A stretch of 64,000 nt of DNA from Tropicimonas aquimaris. Its GTDB lineage: Bacteria; Pseudomonadota; Alphaproteobacteria; Rhodobacterales; Rhodobacteraceae. The DNA is taken from contig NZ_JBHTJT010000008.1 of assembly GCF_042676185.1 (NCBI RefSeq), positions 496,001-560,000 on the forward strand, read 5' to 3'. Both the position numbers and the translations under genes were made by a program. This document shows, one piece after another, positions 1 through 7,204 of the stretch (the first letter of the stretch is position 1; every line of letters begins with the position of its first letter). The notes beneath the pieces are model-generated. The model was given only the letters and a program-made list of their open reading frames with translations. It made no database searches and was not told where the DNA came from.

Positions 1-543
1 TGGGCCGGGGCGCGGCGCGTCCCGGCCGCGTCGCTTCGGCGCGATGCCAGCCTGCGGCCCGTCGTGATCGGCGTGGGGGTGCTCGGAAACGACCGGCCGC
101 TGACGGTGTCACAGCAGCACCGGATTCTCGTCACCGGGGGCAGGGTGCAGCTCTGGTTCGGTCTCGAGGAAGTCCTGGTCCCGGCGAAGGCTTTGCTGGT
201 CTCGGGCCGGGCCCGGCTCATGGGAGACGACGCCGGTATCGTCTATCATCACCTCCTGCTCGAGCAGCATGACATCCTGCTGGCCAATGGCGTGGCGGCG
301 GAGAGCCTGTTCCTCGGTCCCCGCGGCCTTGGGCCGTCCGGGAGAGAACTCGCGAAGCTGTATCCCGGCCTCGCCCCGGGTCAATTCCACGCCAAACCTG
401 CCCGGCCCTTTGCCAGCATCGTGGAAGGCCGGGCTTACTTCGCCAGTGCGCCTCACCGCGGGATTGGCCGGACGACTCTGCCCTCCGGTGTCTCCCCGAG
501 GCAGAACTCGACCGACAACCGGGCTTTCAATCGTTGCTGTTGA
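1..543 (+). CDS. Hint-domain protein, C-terminal part (5' end outside window)
   Basis: The frame is open from base 1, so the start is not in the window; 180 residues and the stop remain. They contain the second half of a Hint (hedgehog/intein-type) domain as found in many Rhodobacterales proteins: PLTVSQQHRILVTG near residue 30, then EVLVPAKALL, then LLLEQHDILLANGV. In known Hint proteins this fold carries out self-cleavage or splicing. The N-terminal nucleophile that would be needed cannot be seen here, so activity is unknown. Such domains in this order often sit behind RTX or other secreted modules, and an RTX gene lies 3 kb away. After the Hint core come about 60 residues without recognisable motifs. 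The last 17 bases overlap the 3' end of the convergent NTF2-like gene. Confidence 0.75.
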   Translation, partial: WAGARRVPAASLRRDASLRPVVIGVGVLGNDRPLTVSQQHRILVTGGRVQLWFGLEEVLVPAKALLVSGRARLMGDDAGIVYHHLLLEQHDILLANGVAAESLFLGPRGLGPSGRELAKLYPGLAPGQFHAKPARPFASIVEGRAYFASAPHRGIGRTTLPSGVSPRQNSTDNRAFNRCC

Positions 544-997
544 AGCAGTCGCGGTAGATCTTCCAGGCGCCGTCGTCCTGCCGTTTCAGGATCGTCAGGA
601 ACTTGCCGTCAAGTTGCACCTCCTGACCGTCCCGCATGCGGGTCGAACTGTAGACCCCACGCGCGAACGCCCAGTCGCCGGCAACCTCGATGTCGATGGG
701 CTCGATCTCCATTGCCGTGACCGCTCCGGGCACGAACGCCTTGGGAACGGATTCCTGCAGAACCTCGAAGCCGCGTGCCGGACTGCCCGGCGGCATCTGG
801 ATGCCCTCGGCGTCCCAGAGCGTCAGCCAGGTCGCGGCGTCCGCCTCCACGCGAGCGGCGCTGTAGGTCTGCCAAAGGCCCCGGATCGCGGCTTTGTCCG
901 CGGCGTCGTCGGCATAGGCGGGCAAGGCCGTTCCCACACCAAGCGCGACAGCAGAGCAGGCAGCCAAAGCGCAATTCGTCCAACGATGCTGTCTCAT
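527..997 (-). CDS. Secreted NTF2-like (SnoaL/DUF4440-type) protein
   Basis: The protein has 156 residues. The first 29 or so form a Sec signal peptide (basic start, hydrophobic stretch, cleavage near ALPAYA-DD). The rest has the pattern of the NTF2-like cone fold of the SgcJ/EcaC/DUF4440 group: helix IRGLWQTYSAARVEAD, then WLTLWDAEGIQMPPGSP, and the late strands GKFLTILKRQDDGAWKI. Members range from ketosteroid isomerase-like enzymes to binding proteins, so the substrate cannot be told from sequence. It is probably periplasmic. The gene is monocistronic and convergent with the Hint gene. The TTACGTAA element about 50 bases upstream of its start may be its operator. Confidence 0.8.
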   Translation of the reverse strand: MRQHRWTNCALAACSAVALGVGTALPAYADDAADKAAIRGLWQTYSAARVEADAATWLTLWDAEGIQMPPGSPARGFEVLQESVPKAFVPGAVTAMEIEPIDIEVAGDWAFARGVYSSTRMRDGQEVQLDGKFLTILKRQDDGAWKIYRDCFNSND

Positions 998-1042
998 GTG
1001 AACCTCCCGATGTCAGGTCCGCGCGCCATGACAATGGTATCA

Positions 1043-1055
1043 TTACGTAACGTCA
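1043..1055. promoter_or_regulatory. Palindromic element TTACGTAA next to a second ACGT
   Basis: An 8-bp palindrome TTACGTAA is followed directly by CGTCA, giving ACGT-A-ACGT. It lies in the 164-base gap between the divergent NTF2-like gene (start 997) and the DUF3445 gene (start 1162). Short palindromes of this type serve as TetR or similar operators in many bacteria, but no regulator gene is adjacent. This is a suggestion from sequence symmetry only. Confidence 0.25.
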
Positions 1056-1161
1056 CTTTGCCATGACGCAGATCAGGCGAGGCGCCGCTTGCTCCTTGGC
1101 GGTATGCAGTGTCAGACCTCCACCTGTCCCGGCGTCCCGGGCGCGTTTCAAGCCGGCCTTT

Positions 1162-1953
1162 ATGTCAGATCTCGCTCAGCCTCGGACGATCCTCAACCGG
1201 GTGGTCCCGAACCCGCCCTGGGAGGATCCGCGCACGCGGCGCCTGCCGGGGATCTCGCCGCTCGACATGGCGAACTGGCTTTGGGTCCTCGACAGCTATC
1301 CCGCTCAAATGGCGGAGCGGGAGCGCCTGCTGGCGGACGTCACGCCCCGTGTCCACGCGCTGCCCGATGCTGCCAGACCGGCCGCGCAGGAACTCTACGA
1401 TCTGGTGCTCGCACAGCTTGCCGCGCGCGGGGATTTCTCTCGCAACGGCGGGGTGATGCGCTGCCCGGATGGCCGGCTGGTGCGTCTGGAGCGCGATGCG
1501 CCACTCCTGACGTTGGGTCGGCTGGTGCAGGAGGATCTGTGCCTTCTTGAGAAACCGCCGGGCGGAGCAGAGCACCTGCTCACGGCCGCTGTTCTGTGCT
1601 TCCCGGCAAGCTGGACGCTCTCGGAGAAACTGGGCCGCCCCATGATGGCGATCCACCGACCGGTCGCCGAATACGATGCCGAGCTTGCGCGGCGTGTGCA
1701 GCGCTTGTTGGACGGGGTACGGCCGGGCCGGCCGCTTTGGCGCGCCAACCGGCATCATTACCGGGAGGCGGCGCTGTTTCATCCCTTGCGGGAGGGCGAG
1801 GTTCGCGCCGAGGCGAGCGGCGAGTCGCCCTATCTGCGCTCGGAGCGCCAATGCCTGCTCAGGTTGCCCGAGACAGGCGCTGTCGTCTTCTCGATCCACA
1901 CCATGGTGTTGCGTCGGTCGGACCTGCCCAAGGACTCGCCCGAGAGCGTCTAG
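1162..1953 (+). CDS. DUF3445 protein (heme-dependent oxidative N-demethylase-like)
   Basis: The protein has 263 residues and no signal peptide. It matches the DUF3445 / HODM alpha-subunit-like family: it opens with PPWEDPRTRRLPGISPL, typical of the family start, and has CFPASWTLSEKLGRPMMAIH in the middle and LFHPLREGEV and LRLPETGAVVFSIHTMVLR in the C-terminal part. Characterised members are heme proteins that oxidatively demethylate secondary amines such as dimethylamine; the function here is inferred from the family. I chose the ATG at 1162 because upstream codons in this frame are basic low-complexity sequence unlike the family. No partner subunits of an N-demethylase are in the window. 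Its stop overlaps the convergent neighbour by four bases. Confidence 0.75.
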   Translation: MSDLAQPRTILNRVVPNPPWEDPRTRRLPGISPLDMANWLWVLDSYPAQMAERERLLADVTPRVHALPDAARPAAQELYDLVLAQLAARGDFSRNGGVMRCPDGRLVRLERDAPLLTLGRLVQEDLCLLEKPPGGAEHLLTAAVLCFPASWTLSEKLGRPMMAIHRPVAEYDAELARRVQRLLDGVRPGRPLWRANRHHYREAALFHPLREGEVRAEASGESPYLRSERQCLLRLPETGAVVFSIHTMVLRRSDLPKDSPESV

Positions 1954-2855
1954 AGTGTAGTCTGGAAATACCCCGCGCGGCCGTTGCAGACGGGAAGGCC
2001 GTTGCGCTCTTCCAGCACCAGACCGAGCGCGCCTCCGCTCAGGCGGTGCACCACGAAGCGCTCGCCATCCTCCAGGCCGAAGGCGGTGCCTTCTTCAGGC
2101 AGGGCCTCGGTCGCGCGCACATGGGCGACAAAGGCGAGCACGCGCTTCATCAGCCAGTCGAACCGCACCCGGGCAGGGGCGACGCGCAAGGTGCAGCCGA
2201 TCAGGCTCTCCGCCCCCCGGATGTCGAACTCCGGCAGCAGTCCATTCGCCTCGGCACCGTCCGCTGGCGATGGCGTGCCGATGGGCGTCGGGTGCAGGAA
2301 AAGGGGCAGCGGAAACAGCATGCCGTCCATGGCGCGGAAGCGCGGGGCGGGAAAGATGCGGTCGGACTGGCTCCAGTAGACGGCGAGAGGGTGGCTCGAC
2401 TCCGCCAGCCAGGAGGCGGCGATATGGCCCGCCATCAGCATCAGGTCGTAGGCTTCACGCGAGGCCGAAAAGTTACGGTTGCGCAGGGGCGAGGTCTCCT
2501 GGGGTGCGGTGCCATCGACGGCCGCTTCGCGTGGCGTGGGTGTGCAACGCAACTCGAGACTGATCGCGGCCCTGTGGCGGGCGACCAACCCGGCCCAATC
2601 TTCGTGGAGCAGCTCCTGCAGCCTCGAGTCGATGGCTGAATCCAGCCGGGCCGAGGTGATGGACAGGTCGCGTTCCCTGAGTTCGATGGACAATCCCCGG
2701 GCATGCAGCGTGGTGCCGTGCCGCGCGGGGTACTGGTCGAAATGCAGCCCCGAGGGGCCGAGGATCGTGTTAAGCCGCACCCGCAGACCGGGCGCGTCTG
2801 CCACGGCGGGACGCGGCAGAAGGAGCGTGACGGAGATGCGATCGGGCAGGTGCAT
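1950..2855 (-). CDS. Hypothetical protein (possibly DUF4261-like)
   Basis: The protein has 301 residues with no signal peptide or membrane segment. The start at 2855 (MHLPDRISVTLLLPRP) is preferred; the frame is open for 67 further codons upstream, but these are rich in Pro, Arg and Ser and overlap the promoter region of the next gene. A central stretch, AGHIAASWLAESSHPLAVYW, recalls DUF4261 proteins, and the C-terminal half (LPEFDIRGAESLIGCTLRVA, then RFVVHRLSGGALGLVLEERN) looks like an alpha/beta sensor or binding fold. I do not recognise a function. It overlaps the convergent DUF3445 gene by four bases at its 3' end. Confidence 0.65.
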   Translation of the reverse strand: MHLPDRISVTLLLPRPAVADAPGLRVRLNTILGPSGLHFDQYPARHGTTLHARGLSIELRERDLSITSARLDSAIDSRLQELLHEDWAGLVARHRAAISLELRCTPTPREAAVDGTAPQETSPLRNRNFSASREAYDLMLMAGHIAASWLAESSHPLAVYWSQSDRIFPAPRFRAMDGMLFPLPLFLHPTPIGTPSPADGAEANGLLPEFDIRGAESLIGCTLRVAPARVRFDWLMKRVLAFVAHVRATEALPEEGTAFGLEDGERFVVHRLSGGALGLVLEERNGLPVCNGRAGYFQTTL

Positions 2856-3049
2856 GGCGGTGGGCCTTTTCACGTGGGGATTTTGCCGCACGATGCCCGG
2901 CGTTTGCGGTCGGATCGTGGCAAGGGCAGGGAAATCGCGAGGAGCGGCGGGGAGGGGGCTCGTGCTGCGGCGCGGCGTGCCCGGGTGATGCATCTTTGCG
3001 GATCCATGGTATGTTGGTCGTCTATCGAGCGCGACAGGGAGGAAGCGCC

Positions 3050-3223
3050 ATGACAAGACTTCTCAAATGCGGGGACCTCATGCCGGGGTGTGATTTCGAA
3101 GCCCGTGCCGAGACCGACGAAGAGCTGCTCGAAATGGCGGCGAAACATGCAAAGGAGGTGCACCGGGTCGAGGTGACACCCGAACTGGCCCAGCAGGTGA
3201 AGGAAGCAATCCGGCTGGAGTGA
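3050..3223 (+). CDS. DUF1059 family small protein
   Basis: The protein has 57 residues. It shows the DUF1059 signature: a short start leading to LLKCGDLMPGCDFEARAET with two cysteines, then a helix DEELLEMAAKHAKEVH and a short acidic tail. The function of the family is unknown; the spaced Cys and His residues suggest a small metal-binding or redox fold. The start at 3050 has a good ribosome site, GGGAGGAAGC, seven bases upstream. It is followed 34 bases after its stop by a clear hairpin terminator, so it is probably transcribed alone. Confidence 0.8.
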   Translation: MTRLLKCGDLMPGCDFEARAETDEELLEMAAKHAKEVHRVEVTPELAQQVKEAIRLE

Positions 3224-3256
3224 TCCTGCTGCCGCCGTAGCCCCGCAGTTCAGCAG

Positions 3257-3282
3257 ACAGGCGCCTTCGGGCGCCTGTTTTG
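3257..3282 (+). terminator. Rho-independent terminator after the DUF1059 gene
   Basis: A perfect 9-bp stem ACAGGCGCC / GGCGCCTGT encloses a stable TTCG tetraloop (3266-3269) and is followed by TTTTGCG. It lies 34 bases after the DUF1059 stop. Confidence 0.85.
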
Positions 3283-3369
3283 CGTTTCAGGGGCGGCTGC
3301 ATTGGCAAGAAGCCGCGCAGGGCTGGCGGCGACCTGCCGAATGCCGAGGACAAAGATCGTGCGGATATC

Positions 3370-3392
3370 ACATTCGCAAAATGTAATATAAT
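3370..3392 (+). promoter_or_regulatory. Promoter with inverted repeat upstream of the small secreted protein
   Basis: A consensus -10 box TATAAT lies at 3387-3392, about 60 bases before the start codon at 3451. Directly upstream, in the -10/-35 spacer, is the inverted repeat ACATT-N5-AATGT (3370-3384). No good -35 box is visible, which fits a promoter controlled by a protein binding the repeat. The short AT-rich block stands out from the GC-rich surroundings. The regulator is unknown. Confidence 0.45.
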
Positions 3393-3450
3393 GAGGGCGC
3401 ACAGCCCGGTGGAAGTCTCGGGTGACACTCAACAAAGGAATTGCAGGCCC

Positions 3451-3681
3451 ATGAAAGTCACATTTGCACTCGCCGGTATTCTGGCGGCGTTCTCTCTTTC
3501 CGCAGCCCACGCGGATCACAACAACCCCTGGGCGTCGGAGGAGGATACTGTCCTTGGCCAGAACCACGACGACAATCAGTCGTTCAGCGACGACCGTCCC
3601 GGCGAGGACGAGATGAAAGGTGTGGCGAATTCCCGTGGCCGCGACAGCGTCACCGGACCGAAAGGCAAGCGAGCTCAGTAA
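3451..3681 (+). CDS. Small acidic secreted protein, hypothetical
   Basis: The protein has 76 residues. It begins with a signal peptide (MKVTFALAGILAAFSLSAAHA) and the mature part is about 55 residues, hydrophilic and rich in Asp, Glu, Asn, Gly and Ser, ending in a basic GPKGKRAQ. It has no cysteine and little predicted secondary structure. The start at 3451 is chosen for the signal peptide and for AAAGGAA upstream. It is preceded by an AT-rich promoter with an inverted repeat. I do not recognise the family; it is probably an exported, flexible, possibly cation-binding peptide. Confidence 0.65.
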   Translation: MKVTFALAGILAAFSLSAAHADHNNPWASEEDTVLGQNHDDNQSFSDDRPGEDEMKGVANSRGRDSVTGPKGKRAQ

Positions 3682-3751
3682 CGGACGCCTGCCACGACCG
3701 CGGAGCCCGGCTGGGCCGCGACGCGCCCTCCCGGGGGGAGGGCGCTGAGGG

Positions 3752-5011
3752 TCAGGCGATGAAATCCCCCGCGCTGACGCTGTTGGGGTCCACATCCTCC
3801 AGGTAGACTTCCGCGTTCTTGTTCAGGCGAACCAGCGTGTCGTTGCCGTTGTCGCGTGACAGGATCTTGAGGTCGCCGGGGCGGTTGGCGGCGAAGATGG
3901 TCAGGCTGTCCTGGCTGGCGTCGTAGTCGCCGACGTAGTCCGACCCGAAATCGGTGCCGTAGAACCGGAAGCTGTCGGCGCCATCGTTGCCGAACATCCA
4001 GTCGTTGCCGCCGTAGATGCGGAAGACGTCGTTGCCATCCCGGCCGCTAAAGCCGTGATCCTTGTTGCTGTCGATGATGACATCCCGCTCATCCGAGCCA
4101 TCGACCCTCTCGATGCTCTTGAGCGTGTCGGTGCTGCCGAAGCCATCCTGTACCTTGCCGGTCTTCATGTTGGCGCGGATGCCGGCGAAGCCGCCGTGGT
4201 CGTCGTCCCGGTCGTAACGGACCCGGTCCCAGCCGCCGCGGCCATCAAGGAGGTCGTTGCCGGCATAACCGATCAGCGTGTTGTCCTTGCCGTCGCCTCG
4301 AATGACATCTCTGAGGAAGGTGCCGCGCACTTCCTCGATGTTCTTGACACTGTCCTTGAAGCCGTCGGGTCCGATGACCTCTCCTGCCTTGAGATCGGCC
4401 CGGATGCCCTGGATGGCGCCGGTGGGGTTCCAGTACCAGTCTTCGTATCTCAACTGGTCGTAGCCTGCCCCGCCGTCATAGGAATCCTTCCCGCCTCCGT
4501 CGATGATGGAGTCGTGGCCGCCCCTGGCGTTGACCGTATCGTTGCCGCTGCCGGTGCGGATCTCGTCCCAGCTCAGTTCAAGATCCCAGGTGTCCGGCTT
4601 TCCGTTCTGGGCGCCGACATGGGTCGAGTCAAACCCGTCGAGAAATTCAAAGACCCTGTTGAAGTCCTCTTCGCGGTTATACCAGCCCTGAACCGCGACC
4701 AGTGGCACGTCGATATCCGCCACCTTGATTTGCAGGTTGCCGCGCGGATCAAGCATCCGGATCTCGGTGATGGATCCGGCGTTGAATTGGTCCTCACCCG
4801 CATAGCGACCGTCCTCCGGCTTGTAGGTCGCGGCCCCGTTGGTCAAGAACTCGATGCGATAGGCGTTGCGGTCGTCCTCGAAATCGCGCCCCAGCGATTC
4901 ATTGTAAGTCAGCACGATCTTCTTCGCCTTGACGTCGACGTCGTAGTATCTGGTGTCCCAGCGAAACGCGTGAATTCCCTTGTTCGCGTTGTAGTAATTC
5001 CAGGTCGCCAT
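3752..5011 (-). CDS. RTX calcium-binding protein, probably type I secreted
   Basis: The protein has 419 residues. The N-terminal 160 residues (starting MATWNYYNANKGIHAFRWDT) form a unique domain rich in aromatic and acidic residues. From about residue 160 glycine-aspartate repeats of the RTX type follow, many degenerate: TGSGNDTVNARGGHDSIIDG, IGYAGNDLLDGRGGWD, GRDGNDVFRIYGGNDWMFGN. Such repeats bind calcium outside the cell. The C-terminus ends in SAGDFIA after hydrophobic residues, like type I secretion signals; there is no N-terminal signal peptide. The start has a strong ribosome site (GGGAGGGGGG). No ABC exporter is in the window, so secretion must rely on one elsewhere. The N-terminal function is unknown. 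Confidence 0.8.
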   Translation of the reverse strand: MATWNYYNANKGIHAFRWDTRYYDVDVKAKKIVLTYNESLGRDFEDDRNAYRIEFLTNGAATYKPEDGRYAGEDQFNAGSITEIRMLDPRGNLQIKVADIDVPLVAVQGWYNREEDFNRVFEFLDGFDSTHVGAQNGKPDTWDLELSWDEIRTGSGNDTVNARGGHDSIIDGGGKDSYDGGAGYDQLRYEDWYWNPTGAIQGIRADLKAGEVIGPDGFKDSVKNIEEVRGTFLRDVIRGDGKDNTLIGYAGNDLLDGRGGWDRVRYDRDDDHGGFAGIRANMKTGKVQDGFGSTDTLKSIERVDGSDERDVIIDSNKDHGFSGRDGNDVFRIYGGNDWMFGNDGADSFRFYGTDFGSDYVGDYDASQDSLTIFAANRPGDLKILSRDNGNDTLVRLNKNAEVYLEDVDPNSVSAGDFIA

Positions 5012-5169
5012 GTGTCCCCCCTCCCAAGCTGAAATTGTCGTGGCAAAAGTTACCCTTTGTAACATGACGTTAGGTAAATCTCAACGTTCACGCGTTTTTC
5101 CCGGGATTGTCGCGAACCGGGCGACAGCAAGAGGCGTGGATTGACCGTCGGGACAGGTCAGTCCGCATG

Positions 5170-5197
5170 AAAAAGGGGCGCCCCGAAAGGCGCCCCT
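5170..5197 (-). terminator. Rho-independent terminator of glnA
   Basis: The 8-bp stem GGGGCGCC / GGCGCCCC with a 6-base loop is followed, read on the minus strand, by TTTTT. It lies about 30 bases after the glnA stop. Confidence 0.85.
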
Positions 5198-5225
5198 GCT
5201 GTCACTGTCCCTGATCTCTTGCGGA

Positions 5226-6632
5226 TCAGCAGCTGTAATACATCTTGAATTCGACCGGGTGCGGCGTGTGTTCGAAGGCGTAGATCTCTTCCCACTTGAG
5301 ATCCATGTAGCCCTCGATCTGGCTCTTGGTGAACACGTCGCCGGCGAGCAGGAACTCGTGGTCGGCGGCCAGGCACTCCATGGCTTCACGCAGCGAGGCA
5401 CAGACGGTCGGGATGCCCTCGAGCTCCTCGGGGGGGAGATCGTAGAGGTCCTTGTCCATGGCTTCGCCCGGATCGATCTTGTTTTTGATGCCGTCGAGGC
5501 CAGCCATCAGCAGGGCCGCGAAGCAGAGATACGGGTTCGACGACGGGTCGGGGAAGCGGGCCTCGACGCGCTTGGCCTTCGGCGACTCGGCCCACGGGAT
5601 CCGGACGCAGCCGGAGCGGTTGCGGGCGGAATAGGCGCGCAGAACCGGGGCTTCGAAGCCGGGGATCAAGCGCTTGTAGGAGTTGGTCGACGGGTTGGTG
5701 AAGGCGTTCAGCGTCTTGGCGTGCTTCAGGATGCCGCCGATGTACCACAGGGCCTCGTCGGAGAGGTCGGCGTACTTGTCGCCCGCGAAGAGCGGCTTGC
5801 CGTCCTTCCAGATCGACATGTTCACGTGCATGCCGGTGCCGTTGTCGCCGGCGATCGGCTTCGGCATGAAGGTGGCGGACTTGCCGTAGGCGTGGGCCAC
5901 GTTGTGGATGACGTACTTGTACTTCTGAAGCTCGTCGGCCTGCTTGGTCAGCGAGCCGAAGATCAGGCCGAGTTCGTGCTGGCAAGACGCCACTTCGTGG
6001 TGGTGCTTGTCGACCTTCATGCCCATGCGCTTCATGGTCGAGAGCATCTCGGAACGCAGGTCCTGGGCGTCGTCGGTGGGGTTGACGGGGAAGTAGCCGC
6101 CCTTGATCCCGGGACGATGGCCCATGTTGCCCATCTCGTATTCGGTGTCGGTGTTCCAGGCGGCGTCGATCGCGTCGACCTCGTAGGACACCTTGTTCAT
6201 GCCGACCTGGAAACGGACGTCGTCGAACAGGAAGAATTCCGCTTCCGGGCCCATGTAGGCGACGTCACCGATGCCCGAGGCCTTCAGGTAGGCTTCGGCC
6301 TTCTCGGCGGTGCCGCGCGGGTCCCGGTCGTAGGGCTCGCCGGTGTCCGGCTCCACGACGGTGCAGTGGACCGCCAGCGTTTTCTCGGCATAGAACGGAT
6401 CCATGTAGACCGAGGTGGTGTCCGGCATCAGCTTCATGTCGGACTGATCGATGGACTTCCAGCCGGCAATCGAGGAGCCGTCGAACATGAAGCCTTCTTC
6501 CAGGAAGTCCTCGTCGACCTGATCCGACATCACGGTGACGTGCTGCAGCTTGCCGCGCGGGTCTGTAAAACGGACGTCGACGTATTCGACGTCCTCGTCC
6601 TTGATGGTCTTGAGAACCGCTTCTTTGCTCAT
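5226..6632 (-). CDS. glnA: Glutamine synthetase, type I
   Basis: The protein has 468 residues, the normal length for bacterial GSI-beta. The enzyme joins ammonia to glutamate using ATP and is the main ammonia assimilation step. Visible motifs include the beta-grasp region FMFDGSSIAGWKSIDQSDM, the metal/glutamate site MGPEAEFFLFD, the ATP-binding block KPIAGDNGTGMHVNMS and the glutamate-binding segment RIPWAESPKAKRVEARFPDP. Tyr397 in KDLYDLPPEE is the adenylylation site of GSI-beta enzymes, so activity is presumably controlled by GlnE together with the PII protein encoded directly upstream. The gap to glnB is 54 bases, which fits a glnBA operon. A clear terminator follows. Confidence 0.98.
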   Translation of the reverse strand: MSKEAVLKTIKDEDVEYVDVRFTDPRGKLQHVTVMSDQVDEDFLEEGFMFDGSSIAGWKSIDQSDMKLMPDTTSVYMDPFYAEKTLAVHCTVVEPDTGEPYDRDPRGTAEKAEAYLKASGIGDVAYMGPEAEFFLFDDVRFQVGMNKVSYEVDAIDAAWNTDTEYEMGNMGHRPGIKGGYFPVNPTDDAQDLRSEMLSTMKRMGMKVDKHHHEVASCQHELGLIFGSLTKQADELQKYKYVIHNVAHAYGKSATFMPKPIAGDNGTGMHVNMSIWKDGKPLFAGDKYADLSDEALWYIGGILKHAKTLNAFTNPSTNSYKRLIPGFEAPVLRAYSARNRSGCVRIPWAESPKAKRVEARFPDPSSNPYLCFAALLMAGLDGIKNKIDPGEAMDKDLYDLPPEELEGIPTVCASLREAMECLAADHEFLLAGDVFTKSQIEGYMDLKWEEIYAFEHTPHPVEFKMYYSC

Positions 6633-6686
6633 GGTGACCTTGGTCCCTTTGTCAGTATTGGATGGATTGCGGGTTTGCGTGGCGGG

Positions 6687-7025
6687 TCAGAGCGCGTCGT
6701 CGCCTTCTTCGCCGGTTCGGATGCGGATCGCCTGTTCGACCGAGGAAACGAAGATCTTGCCGTCGCCGATCTTGTCGGTCTTGGCGGCGGTCATGATGGC
6801 CTCGATGGCGGCCTCGAGCTGATCGTCGGGCAACACGACCTCGATCTTCACCTTCGGCAGGAAATCCACGACATATTCGGCGCCCCTGTAGAGTTCCGTA
6901 TGCCCCTTCTGCCGCCCGAAACCCTTGACCTCGATCACGCTCAGCCCTTGCACGCCGACATCCTGAAGGGCTTCCTTCACGTCGTCGAGCTTGAAAGGTT
7001 TGATGATGGCTTCGATTTTTTTCAT
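6687..7025 (-). CDS. glnB: Nitrogen regulatory protein P-II
   Basis: The protein has 112 residues, the standard PII length; the start at 7025 gives the canonical MKKIEAIIKPFKLDDVKEAL. It is a trimeric signal protein that binds ATP/ADP and 2-oxoglutarate and controls GlnE, NtrB and other targets. Tyr51 in the T-loop (GHTELYRGAEYVVDFLPK) is the uridylylation site. The C-terminal segment TDKIGDGKIFVSSVEQAIRI is the nucleotide-binding B/C-loop region. It is first in a two-gene unit with glnA. The roughly 180 bases upstream are shared with the divergent nnr gene; I could not find a convincing sigma-54 or NtrC site there. Confidence 0.97.
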   Translation of the reverse strand: MKKIEAIIKPFKLDDVKEALQDVGVQGLSVIEVKGFGRQKGHTELYRGAEYVVDFLPKVKIEVVLPDDQLEAAIEAIMTAAKTDKIGDGKIFVSSVEQAIRIRTGEEGDDAL

Positions 7026-7204
7026 GGTGGCGGCCGACTCCCTGTGATCCGTCCCGGTAAATGCAGAGACCATCAACCCGGAGGGGGAACAATTCAAGAG
7101 CCGCGGCGGCATTGCGGCGAAAGGCCGTTTCGTGAATGAGTGGTTAAAAACTGTGCAAACTGCCTGCGTATGAGGCGAATAATAAATCGGGTGGGCCGAA
7201 TTTG

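Noticed and set aside
4055..5032. A 325-codon frame opposite the RTX gene
   Set aside because: Val/Ala/Asp-rich reverse reading of repeated Gly-Asp codons; no start signal or family match.
5259..7139. A 626-codon open frame opposite glnA and glnB
   Set aside because: Both minus-strand genes are certain; the opposite frame is a by-product of codon bias (GC in third positions).
7026..7204. Sigma-54 promoter and NtrC sites before glnB
   Set aside because: I looked on the minus strand for the -24/-12 pattern and for the dyad of NtrC sites and found nothing convincing.
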